DNA of 64,000 bases from Symbiodinium natans. Lineage: Eukaryota > Sar > Dinophyceae > Suessiales > Symbiodiniaceae. Positions within the stretch are counted from its first letter, which is position 1. The number at the start of each line of letters is the position of its first letter. Made by a program: the position numbers and the translations under genes. Below the pieces are notes generated by a model. That model was not told the DNA's origin. It made no database searches and worked only from the letters and a program-made list of their open reading frames with translations. Shown here piece by piece: positions 1 to 10,190 of this stretch. The stretch lies in contig CAJNDS010002768.1 of the NCBI GenBank assembly GCA_905221605.1, positions 765,001 through 829,000 on the forward strand, read 5' to 3'.

Positions 1-2862
1 TCTTTACAGGAGAATACAGGAAAAGGGCCTCCATTCCCCTCTTGTTCTTCCTTTCTTGTGTTTTTGTCATTTAAAGGGGAACAGGAGAAGAGAAGGGAAA
101 GAGAAGGAGAGAGGAGAGATAAAAGGAACACAATTTTAATGGGAAGAGCCAAGAAAAGAATAGAAGAGAGATGAACAAAGAAGATGGAGAGACAAAACAA
201 GGCGCAAAGAAGATGGCACTCTTCTTTATCTATCCTCTCTCCCTTCCCTCTCCCTTCCCTCTTTCTTTTCGAAACAGAAAAACTAAAAAGGAAGAACTTG
301 AAAAGGAGAAGGGTAAGGAAAAGAGCAGAAGAGACAGGCCGAAAAGAGGGATATGATGAAGTATGGGCAAGGTCCACGCGCAAGGAGTCACCCTCTGCTT
401 ACCCTTCCACTGCTTTATCATACAAGTTCCTTTCTTGTGTTTTATTAGTTAAAATGTAACAGAAGGAGAGAAGGGCAAGGGAAGTGAGAGAGGAGAGACA
501 ACAAGGAGGCCATTTGAATTTTCTGGAGGGGTACTGAAAAGAAGAGAAGACACAAGAAACAAGGAGACGGATAGCACTCTTCTTTATCTATCATCTCTCC
601 CTTCCTTGTCTCTCGCTTTTCCCTCTATAATTAAAACAAATAGGTGCCCTCTCCTCTTCAGGAAGCCCCCTTGCCCTTATTTTGCTAGCTTTCTGAAACG
701 ACAAGGAAAACAACACATAGAAAGAGAGGAAAGGGAATGAAACAATAGGCAGTGGAGCTCTTCAGTGTCTTTACCTATCTCTTTTCTTCTTTTTCTTCTT
801 CATTCAATAAGGAAAAGAAGCTTCCTTTGGTGTGATTTTGAGATTCAAAAGAGAACAAGAGAAGAGAAGGGAGAGAGAAAGGAGAGAGGAGAGATCAAAA
901 GGAAGCAATTTTCATGGGAAGAGCAATGAAAATCATGGAAGAGAAATGAAGACAGGAGAGGGAGGTGCAAAATCAGGCAAAGAGAAGATGGTGCTCGTTT
1001 TCTTCTTTCCTCTCTTTCTTATCTTTCCCTTTCAAATAAAAACAAAAGGAAGAACAATGAACATGTAAAGGAACCCGTTTTCTTTTTCCGTTTGGGAACA
1101 AGGAAAAGAACAGAGGCGATAGGGCGAGAGGAGGGATTTGCTGCAGCATGGGGAGGGTCTACGGACAAGGAGCCAACCCCGCTCGCTTTCCCCATCCATT
1201 GGAAAAGAAAGGAACATGGCCTCCATTCCCCTCTTGTTCTTCCTTTCTTGCGCTTTTGTCATTTAAAGGGGAACAGGAGAAGAGAAGGGAGAGAGAAGGA
1301 GAGAGGAGAGACAAAAGGATTGCATTGTTAATGGGAAGAGCAAAGAAAAGAATAGAAGAGAGATGAATAGAGAAGTGGGAGAGACAAAACAAGGCGCAGA
1401 GAAGATGGCACTCTTCTTTATCTATCCTCTCTCCCTTCTCTCTCCCTTCCCTCTTTCTTTTCGAAATAAGAAAACAAAAAGGAAGAACTATGAGAAGGAG
1501 AAGGGTAAGGAAAGGAACAGAAGAGATAGGCCGAGAGGAGGGGTATGATGAAGTATGGACCGGTCCACGCGCCAGGAGTCACCCTCTGCTTACCCTTCCA
1601 CTGCCTTATCACACAAGTTCCTTTCTTGTGGTTTATCAGTCAAAAGGAAACAGAAGGAGAGAAGGGAAAGAGAAGTGAGACGAGATAACAAGGATGCCAT
1701 TTTGCTGGAAGCGCAACTGTATGTGGCCACAACAAGCAGGCCAGGGAGGCTCAGGCGGGGCAAGTCTCTCCCTAATTAGAAAAAATCAATCTTGCTATTC
1801 ACAGGTAGGCGCCCTTCTTCCTCTTCAGGAAATCGCCTTTCCCTTATTTTGCTTTTTGAAGCGAATAAGACAAACAACAGATAAGAAGAGAGGACAGGGA
1901 ATGACTAGGTAAAGAGAGGAGCTCTTCAATTTCCTCCCTATCTCTTAAGTTACTTTTCCTTCTTGGGCGGGTGTCCTTTTTTCTTCCTTGAAGATGCAGA
2001 AAACTAGCAAAAAGGACACCCGATCGCCCATTTTCTTTTCAATTCCCTTCCTTATCTCCTATGCTCTTTTCCTTATTCATTGCAACAGGAGAATACAGGA
2101 AAAGGGCCTCCATTCCCCTCTTCTTCCTTTCTTGTGTTTTTGTCATTTAAAGGGGAACAGGAGAAGACAAGGGAAAGAGAAGGAGAGAGCAGAGATAAAA
2201 GGAACACAATTCTAATGGGAAGAGCCAAGAAAAGAATAGAAGAGAGATGAACAAAGAAGATGGGGAGACAAAACAAGGCGCAAAGAAGATGGCACTCTTC
2301 TTTATCTATCCTCTCGCCCTTCTCTCTCCCTTCCCTCTTTCTTTTCGAAACAGAAAAACTAAAAAGAAAGAACTTGAAAAGGAGAAGGGTAAGGAAAAGA
2401 GCAGAAGAGACAGGCCGAAAAAAGGAATATGATGAACTGAAAAGAAGAGAAGACACAAGAAACAAGGAGACGGATAGCACTCTTCTTTATCTATCATCTC
2501 TCCCTTCCTTGTCTCTCGCTTTCCCCTCTACAATTAAAAAAATAGGTGCCCTCTCTCCTCTTCAGGAAGCCCCCTTGCCCTTATTTTGCTAGCTTTCTGA
2601 AACGACAAGGAAACAACACATAGAAAGAGAGGAAAGGGAATGAAACAATAGGCAGTGGAGCTCTTCCGTGTCTTTACCTATCTCTTTTCTTGTTTTTCTT
2701 TTTCATTCAATAAGGAAAAGAAGCTTCCTTTGGTGTGATTTTGAGATTCAAAAGAGAACAAGAGAAGAGAAGGGAGAGAGAAAGGAGAGAGGAGAGATCA
2801 AAAGGAAGCAATTTTCATGGGAAAAGCAATGAAAATCATGGAGGAGAAATGAAGACAGGAGA
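1..2862. repeat. GA/CT-rich satellite cluster, left copy
   Basis: Interleaved homopurine (GAGAAGAGAAGGG-like) and homopyrimidine stretches repeated several times: bases 1-360 recur near 2,087-2,432, bases 533-905 recur near 2,436-2,812, and a more diverged copy lies near 1,200-1,680. Reverse-complement copies are found at 10,190-12,790. Short ORFs exist in all frames but are low-complexity (K/R/E or F/L/S runs) and change frame between copies, so I do not call genes. Long polypurine runs could form triplex DNA; that is inference. Confidence 0.8.
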
Positions 2863-4258
2863 CCGGGATCCCCTTGGCACCCTGCAAAAGTCCTGCAAAT
2901 ACCACACAAAACGGAAAAGGGTAGGAACAACATTTGCGGGTCAAAATTTGCCGGGATCCCCTTGGCACCCTGCAAAAGTCCTGCAAATACCACACAAAAC
3001 GGAAAAGGGTAGGAACAACATTTGCGGGTCAAAATTTGCCGGGATCCCCTTGGCACCCTGCAAAAGTCCTGCAAATACCACACAAAACGGAAAAGGGTAG
3101 GAACAACATTTGCGGGTCAAAATTTGCCGGGATCCCCTTGGCACCCTGCAAAAGTCCTGCAAATGCCACACAAAACGGAAAAGGGTAGGAACAACATTTG
3201 CGGGTCAAAATTTGCCGGGATCCCCTTGGCACCCTGCAAAAGTCCTGCAAATACCACACCAAACGGAAAAGGGTAGGAACAACATTTGCGGGTCAAAATT
3301 TGCCGGGATCCCCTTGGCACCCTGCAAAAGTCCTGCAAATACCACACAAAACGGAAAAGGGTAGGAACAACATTTGCGGGTCAAAATTTGCCGGGATCCC
3401 CTTGGCACCCTGCAAAAGTCCTGCAAATACCACACAAAACGAAAAAGGGTAGGAACAACATTTGCGGGTCAAAATTTGCCGGGATCCCCTTGGCACCCTG
3501 CAAAAGTCCTGCAAATGCCACACAAAACGGAAAAGGGTAGGAACAACATTTGCGGGTCAAAATTTGCCGGGATCCCCTTGGCACCCTGCAAAAGTCCTGC
3601 AAATCCACACAAAACGGAAAAGGGTAGGAACAACATTTGCGGGTCAAAATTTGCCGGGATCCCCTTGGCACCCTGCAAAAGTCCTGCAAATGCCACACAA
3701 ATCGGAAAAGGGTAGGAACAACATTTGCGGGTCAAAATTTGCCGGGATTCCCTTGGCACCCTGCAAAAGTCCTGCAAATACCACACAAAACGAAAAAGGG
3801 TAGGAACAACATTTGCGGGTCAAAATTTGCCGGGATCCCCTTGGCACCCTGCAAAAGTCCTGCAAATGCCACACAAAACGGAAAAGGGTAGGAACAACAT
3901 TTGCGGGTCAAAATTTGCCGGGATCCCCTTGGCACCCTGCGAAAGCCCTGCAAATGCCACACAAATCGGAATAGTGTAGGAACAACATTTGCGGGTCAAA
4001 ATTTGCCGGGATTCCCTTGGCACCCTGCAAAAGTCCTGCAAATACCACACAAAACGAAAAGGGTAGGAACAACATTTGCGGGTCAAAATTTGCCGGGATC
4101 CCCTTGGCACCCTGCAAAAGTCCTGCAAATACCACACAAAACGGAAAAGGGTAGGAACAACATTTGCGGGTCAAAATTTGCCGGGATCCCCTTGGCACCC
4201 TGCAAAAGTCCTGCAAATACCACACACAACGGAAAAGGGTAGGAACAACATTTGCGGG
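2863..4258 (+). repeat. 88-bp tandem array, 16 copies
   Basis: The unit starts CCGGGATCCCCTTGGCACC and recurs at 2863, 2951, 3039, 3127 and so on, with two 87-bp units; the last copy runs into a G-rich stretch at 4,259. Copies differ by only a few substitutions. 88 is not a multiple of three, so each unit shifts frame and the long ORFs seen here on both strands are by-products of the period. No promoter or RNA motif recognised. Confidence 0.95.
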
Positions 4259-4344
4259 TCGGGGTTGGGGGGTCAGGAATTAAATAATTAAATAATTTAA
4301 ATACCCCAGGGGGGGCGTCCGGGCATTTAAATTATTTAATTCCC

Positions 4345-4460
4345 CGGCTCGTACTTTAGTATTGGGGGGAGGCCCGTGCTCGTAATTCAGTATTGGGGGG
4401 AGGCCCGGGCTCGTAATTTAGTGTTGAGGGGGAGGCCCGGGCTCGTGATTTAGTATCGGG
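4345..4460 (+). repeat. 31-bp GC-rich repeat, left (sense) copies
   Basis: Three to four copies of a unit containing GCCCGGGCTCGTAATTTAG and GTATTGGGGGGAG. The reverse complement of the same unit forms the array at 8,040-8,375, which is one of the mirror pairs of this satellite block. Confidence 0.8.
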
Positions 4461-4489
4461 GAATTGAAAAATTGATTTCATTTCAATGT

Positions 4490-4742
4490 CCAGGGGCCCG
4501 ATTTGGCCAAATTTTGCCGGGCAGCCTCCGGGCAAAATTTGGCCAAATCGAGCCGCGCATTTCTCATGGCATACGAAGGGCAGCCCGATTTGGCCAAATT
4601 TAGCCCGGAGGCTGCCCGGCAAAATTTGGCCAAATCGAGCCGCGATAGTTTAAAATAATCTCGGGCCTTCAGAAAGGCGCGGCTCGATTTGGCCAAATTT
4701 TGACCGGAGGCTGCCCGGCAAAATTTGGCCAAATCGGGCCCC
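4490..4742. repeat. GGCC hairpin repeats, first block
   Basis: Alternating inverted copies of a motif built on the 12-bp palindrome ATTTGGCCAAAT followed by TTTGCCGGGCAG. Adjacent copies face each other and can form hairpins with short GC-rich loops. The same family fills 6,310-7,030. Confidence 0.85.
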
Positions 4743-5434
4743 TGGACATTGACATGAAATCAATCTTTCAATTCCCCGATACTAAATCGGGGGGGGGCCA
4801 GGCCCGACCAGGCCCCCCCCCCCGGAATTAAATAATTTATATAATTTCAATCCGAAAGGGGTGTTCAGGATTTAAATTATTTAAATTATTTAATTCTGGG
4901 AGAGGGAGGGGGCCCGGTGGGCCGGGCCCGATTTAAATAATTTAAATATGAAGCTCCCGAATTAAATATTCATATTTAAATCGTGGCCTTCATATTTAAA
5001 TTATTTAAATCGGGCCCGGGAATTAAATAATTTAAATAATTTAAATAATGTAAATCCTGGAGGGGGGGGGGCGGGCCTCCTCCCCCAGGAGGAATTAAAT
5101 AATTTAAATATGAAGGCCTCGATTTAAATATGAATATTTAATTCGGGGCCTTCATATTTAAATTATTTAATTCCTCCTGCAAAAGGAGGCCCGGCCCCCC
5201 CCCCCCTCCCGGATTTAAATTATTTAAATTATTTAAATTATTTAATTCTCGGGCCCGATTTAAATAATTTAAATATGAAGGCCACGATTTAAATATGAAT
5301 ATTTAATTCGGGAGCTTCATATTTAAATTATTTAAATCGGGCCCGGGAATTAAATAATTTAAATGATTTAAATAATTTAAATAATTTAAATAATTTAAAT
5401 AATTTAAATAATTTAAATCCTGGAGGGGGGGGGG
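4743..5434. repeat. AT-rich palindrome zone with G/C clusters
   Basis: Repeated TTTAAATAATTTAAAT and ATTTAAATATGAATATTTAA blocks, themselves palindromic, separated by GGGCCCGGG or G-run/C-run spacers. Segments around 4,860-5,060 reappear inverted around 5,090-5,345. No ORF of interest. Confidence 0.8.
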
Positions 5435-5534
5435 NNNNNNNNNNNNNNNNNNNNNNNNNNNNNNNNNNNNNNNNNNNNNNNNNNNNNNNNNNNNNNNNNN
5501 NNNNNNNNNNNNNNNNNNNNNNNNNNNNNNNNNN
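5435..5534. other. Assembly gap, 100 N
   Basis: Exactly 100 unspecified bases, entered from a G run and left through a C run. The round size suggests a scaffold gap of unknown true length; homopolymers at both edges probably broke the assembly. Confidence 0.98.
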
Positions 5535-5574
5535 CCCCCCCCCCCCCCCCCCCCTCCTCCCCGTGTGCAGCTTA

Positions 5575-5675
5575 AATAGGGTCTATTTGGAAGCTGGGAA
5601 TCGTATTTACAAGAGGAAAACAGGCCCCAAAACGTATACTTATTCACAAGAGCCATGTTCCAAATAGACCCTATT
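5575..5675. repeat. MITE-like foldback, 18-bp perfect arms
   Basis: Left arm AATAGGGTCTATTTGGAA (5575-5592) is the exact reverse complement of the right arm (5658-5675), with a 65-nt loop. A 29-bp stretch covering the left arm (5571-5599) is also found inverted at 12,863-12,891, at the far end of the satellite block. Confidence 0.7.
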
Positions 5676-5699
5676 TTAGGTCCTGTAGGGTTGCACAGA

Positions 5700-6290
5700 C
5701 AGAATTTAATTCATTAAATTCCTTAATTTGCACTTTCCCCTGGAATTTAATGAATTTAATCAATTAATTCAATTAATTCATCTATTTCCAAAGGGGGAGG
5801 TGGAATTAATTGAATTAGTTGAATTAATTGAATTAATTGAATTAATTGAATTAATTGAACCCCCCTTTGGAAATAAATGAATTAATTGAATTAATTGAAT
5901 TAATTGAATTAATTGGAATTAATTCAATTAATTCAATTAATTCCACCTCCCCTTTGGAAATACATGAATTAATTGAAATAATTGAATTAGTTGAATTATT
6001 TCGATTAATTCAATTAATTCAATTAATTCATCTATTTCCAATTGGGGGGGATTCCCCAGCCCCCACCCCTCCCCCCCCTTTGGAAATAAATGAATTAATT
6101 GAATTAATTGAATTAATTGAATTAATTCAATTAATTCAATTAATTCAATTAATTCAATTAATTCAATTATTTCAATTAATTCAATTAATTCAATTAATTC
6201 ATTTATTTCCAAAGGGGGGGTGGAATTAATTGAATTAATTTAATTAATTGATAATTCAATGAATTCCCAATTAATTCAGTATTTCAAAAA
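5700..6290. repeat. 9-bp AATTAATTG/AATTAATTC foldback modules, first block
   Basis: Runs of AATTAATTG switch to runs of AATTAATTC, producing long AT-rich palindromes. Modules are bounded by CCTTTGGAAATAAATGAA and its reverse complement and separated by G-rich spacers. Repeats of nine bases read as ELI or QLI tripeptides; those ORFs are artefacts. Confidence 0.9.
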
Positions 6291-6309
6291 ATGGGGGATT
6301 CCCCGACCC

Positions 6310-7030
6310 CACCCCCCAGCTCGGATTTGGCCAAATTTTGCCCGCGAGGATGAACGGCAAAATTTGGCCAATCGAGCCGACGGCCTTTCTGGAGGCCCGA
6401 AATTATTTTTAAAAAATATTCGCGGATCGATTTGGCCAAATTTCCGGGCAGCCTCCGGGCCAAAACTTTGGCCAAATCGAGCACGCTTCTCATCGCATAC
6501 GAAGGCAGCTCGATTTGGCCAAATTTTGCCCGGAAGCTGCCCGGCAAAATTTGGCCAAATCGAGCCGCGATAGTTTAAAAATTTCGGGCCTTCAGAAAGG
6601 CGCGGCTCGATTTGGCCAAATTTTGCCCGGAGGCTGCCCGGCAAAATTTGGCCAAATCGAGCCGCGCATTTCTCATCGCGTTTGACGAGCAGCCCGATTT
6701 GGCCAAATTTTCCCGCAGACTGCCCGGCAAAATCTGGCCAAATCGAGCCGCGCCTTTCTGGAGGCCCGAAATTATTTAAACTATCGCGGCTCGATTTGGC
6801 CAAATTTTGCCGGGAAGTCTGCGGGCAAAATTTGGCCAAATCGGGCTGCTCGTCGTACGCGCTGGGAAATGCGCGGCTCGATTTGGCCAAATTTTGCCGG
6901 GCAGCCTCCGGGCAAAATTTGGCCAAATCGAGCCGCGCATTTCTCATGGCATACGAAAAGCAGCCCGATTTGGCCAAATTTTGCCCGCAGGCTGCCCGGC
7001 AAAATTTGGCCAAATCGAGCCGCGATAGTT
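6310..7030. repeat. GGCC hairpin repeats, second block
   Basis: About a dozen alternating inverted copies of the ATTTGGCCAAAT / TTTGCCCGG motif, separated by short unique pieces such as GCGCATTTCTCAT. Neighbouring copies form near-perfect hairpins. The 245-aa and 144-aa ORFs here are repeats of the same peptide in shifting frames and are not called. Confidence 0.9.
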
Positions 7031-8037
7031 TAAATAATTTCGTTCAATTAGTTCATTCATTCCCAAATGGGGGGGATTCCCCAGCCCCCACCCCCCCCCC
7101 TTTTGGAAATAAATGAATTAATTGAATTAATTGAATTAATTGAATTAATTGAATTAATTGAATTAATTGAATTAATTGAATTAATTCAATTAATTCAATT
7201 AATTCAATTAATTCATTTATTTCCAAAGGGGGGGGTGGAATTAATTGAATTAATTGAATAAATGAATTAATTGAATTGATTACTAATTCAATTAATTCAA
7301 TAATTCATTAATTCAATTAATTCAATTAATTCAATTAATTCAATTAATTCAATTAATTCAATTAATTCAATTATTTCCAAATGGGGGGATTCCCCAGCCC
7401 CCACCCCTCCCCCCTCTTTGGAAATAAATGAATTAATTGAATTAATTGAATTATTTGAATTAATTGAAATAATTGAATTAATTCAATTAATTCAATTAAT
7501 TCCACCTCCCCTTTGGAAATACATGAATTAATTGAATTAATTGAAATTCAATTAATTCAATTAATTCAATTAATTCAATTAATTCAATTAATTCAATTAA
7601 TTCAATTAATTCATTTATTTCCAAAGGGGGGGGGGTGGGGGCTGGGGAATCCCCCCCATTTGGAAATAAATGAATTGCTTGAATTAATTGAAATAACTGA
7701 ATTAATTCAATTAATTCAATTAATTCAATTAATTCCCTCCCCTTTGGAAATAAATGAAATAATTGAGTAGTGAGTAAGTCAATTAGCAATTAATTCAATT
7801 AATTCAATTAATTATGTATTTCCCAAAGGGGGGGGGTGGGGGCTGGGGAATCCTCCCCATTTGGAAATAAATGAATTACTTGAATTAATTGAAATAATTG
7901 AATTAATTCAATTAATTAAATTAATTCCACCTCCCCTTTGGAAATAAATCAATTAATTGAATTAATTGAATTAATTCAATTATTTCAATTAATTCAAGTA
8001 ATTCATTTATTTCCAAATGGGGGGTGGGGGCTGGGGC
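7031..8037. repeat. 9-bp AATTAATTG/C foldback modules, second block
   Basis: At least five more modules of the type at 5,700-6,290, each with the boundary TTTGGAAATAAATGAATTA and its inverse, and G-rich spacers reading GGGGGCTGGGGAATCC on one strand or the other. Module orientation alternates. Confidence 0.9.
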
Positions 8038-8039
8038 AT

Positions 8040-8378
8040 CCTCCTCCCCCCAATACTAAACCACGAGCCCGGGCCTCCCCCCAATACTAAATCACGAGCC
8101 CGGGCCTCCCCCCAATACTAAATTACGAGCCCGGGCCTTCCCGCAATACTAAATCACGAGCCCGGGCCTCCTAAATCACGAGCCCGGGCCTCCAAATTAC
8201 GAGGCCGGGCCTCCCCCCAATATTAAATCACGAGCCCGGGCCTCCCCCCAATACTAAATCACGAGCCCGGGCCTCCCGCAATACTAAATCACGAGCCCGG
8301 GCCTCCCCCCAATACTAATTTACGAGCCCGGGCCTCCTCCCAAGACTAAATCACGAGCCCTCCTCCCCCCAATACTAG
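8040..8378 (-). repeat. 31-bp GC-rich repeat array, inverted copies
   Basis: About eleven copies of CACGAGCCCGGGCCTCC followed by CCCCAATACTAAAT. It is the reverse complement of the motif at 4,345-4,460. Confidence 0.9.
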
Positions 8379-10190
8379 GGCACAGTTTTTGCTCCAAAAA
8401 GTGACATCGCAAGCCCTGGTCCCTAAGATTTTGAGCTCATTTCTTGCCCCAAAGAGTAACATCGCAAGCCCTGGTCCCTAAGATTTTGGGCTCATTTCTT
8501 GCCCCAAAGAGTAACATCGCAAGCCCTGGTCCCTTTATTTGGGGCCCAGTTTTTGCTCCAAAGAGTCAAATCGCAAGCCCTGGTCCCTAAGATTTTGGAC
8601 TCAGTTTTTTGCTCCAAAGCAAGCCCTGGTCCTTAAGATTTTGGGCTCATTTCTTGCTCCGAAGAGTCAAATCGCAAGCCCTGGCCCCGAAGATTTCGGG
8701 TTCAATTTTTGCTCCACAGAGTCAAACCGCAAGCCCTGGTCCCTAAGATTTGGGGCACAGTTTTTGCTCCAAAGGGTCAAATCGCAAGCCCTGCTCCCTA
8801 AGATTTTGGGCTCATTTCTTGCCCAAAAGAGTGACATCGCAAGCCCTGGTCCCTAAGATCTTGGGCCCAGTTGCTCCAAAGAGTCAAATCGCAAGCCCTG
8901 GTCCCTAAGATTTTGGGCCCAGTTTTTGCTCCAAAGGGTCAAATCGCAAGCCCTGGTCCCTAAGATTTTGGGTTCAATCTTTGCTCCAAAGAGTAACATC
9001 GCAAGCCCTGGTCCCTAAGATTTGGGGCCCAGTTTTTGCTCCGAAGAGTCAAATCGCAAGCCCTGGTCCCTAAGATTTTGGGTTCAATTTTTGCTCCAAA
9101 GAGTGACATCGCAAGCCCTGGTCCCTAAGATCTTGGGCCCAGTTTTTGCTCCAAAGAGTCAAATCGCAAGCCCTGGTCCCTAAGATTTTGGGCCCAATTT
9201 TTGCTCCAAAGAGTCACATCGCAGGCCCTGGTCCCTAAGATTTTGCATTCATTGTTGCTCCAAAGAGTGACATCGCAAGCCCTGGTCCCTAAGATCTTGG
9301 GCCCAGTTTTTGCTCCGAAGAGTCAAATCGCAAGCCCTGGCCCCTAAGATTTTGGGTTCGATTTTTGCTCCAAAGAGTCAAATCGCAAGCCCTGGTCCCC
9401 AAGATTTGGGGCCCAGTTTTTGCTCCAAAGAGTCAAATCGCAAGCCCTGGTCCCTAAGATTTTGGGTTCATTTTTTGCTCCAAAGAGTGACATCGCAAGC
9501 CCTTGTCCCTAAGATTTTGGGCCCAGTTTTTGGTTCAAAGAGTCAAATCGCAAGCCCTGGTCCCTAAGATTTTGGGTTCAATTTCTGCTCCAAAGAGTCA
9601 AACCGGAAGCCCTGGTCCCTAAGATTTGGGGCCCAGTTTTTGCTCCAAAGAGTCAAATCGCAAACCCTGCTCCCTAAGATTTTGGGCACAGTTTTTGCTC
9701 CAAAGAGTCAAATCGCAAGCCCTGGTCCCTAAGACTTTGGGTTCAATTTTGCCCCAAAGAGTGACATCGCAAGCCCTGGTCCCTAAGATTTGGGGCCCAG
9801 TTTTTGCGCCAAAGAGTAAAATCGCAAGCCCTGGTCCCTTAGATTTTGGGGTCGATTTTTGCTCCAAAGAGTCAAATCGCAAGCCCTGGTCCCTAAGTTT
9901 TCGGGGTCGATTTGTGCTCCACAGAGTCAAATCGCAAGCCCTGGTCCCTAAGATTTCGGGGTCGATTTGTGCTCCACGGAGTCAAATTGCAAGCCCTGGC
10001 CCCTAAGATTTTGGGCCCAGTGTTTGCTCCAAAAGGTGAAATCGCAAGCCCCGGTCTTTAAGATTTTGGGCTCATTTCTTGCTCCAAAGAGTAACATCGC
10101 AAGCCCTGGTCCCTAAGATTTTGGAATCGATTTTTGCTCCAAAGAGTCAGATCGCAAGCCCTGGTCCTAAAATGTTGGGCTCAATTTTTG
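8379..10190 (+). repeat. 55-bp tandem array, about 33 copies
   Basis: The unit carries CAAATCGCAAGCCCTGGTCC, then TAAGATTTTGGG and TTTTTGCTCCAAAGAG, with a typical period of 55 bp (for example 9,421 to 9,476). Copies vary by substitutions and small indels. ORFs of about 100 aa on both strands are periodic and not called. Confidence 0.95.

Noticed and set aside
2863-4258. CRISPR-like array
   Set aside because: The 88-bp units are contiguous copies with no unique spacers, and the context is eukaryotic.
2735-4291. Families of 84-113 aa ORFs
   Set aside because: Products of the 88-bp period, repeated in both strands with a frame shift each unit.
5855-7789. ELI/QLI repeat proteins
   Set aside because: They are direct translations of 9-bp AATTAATTG/C palindromes and exist on both strands.
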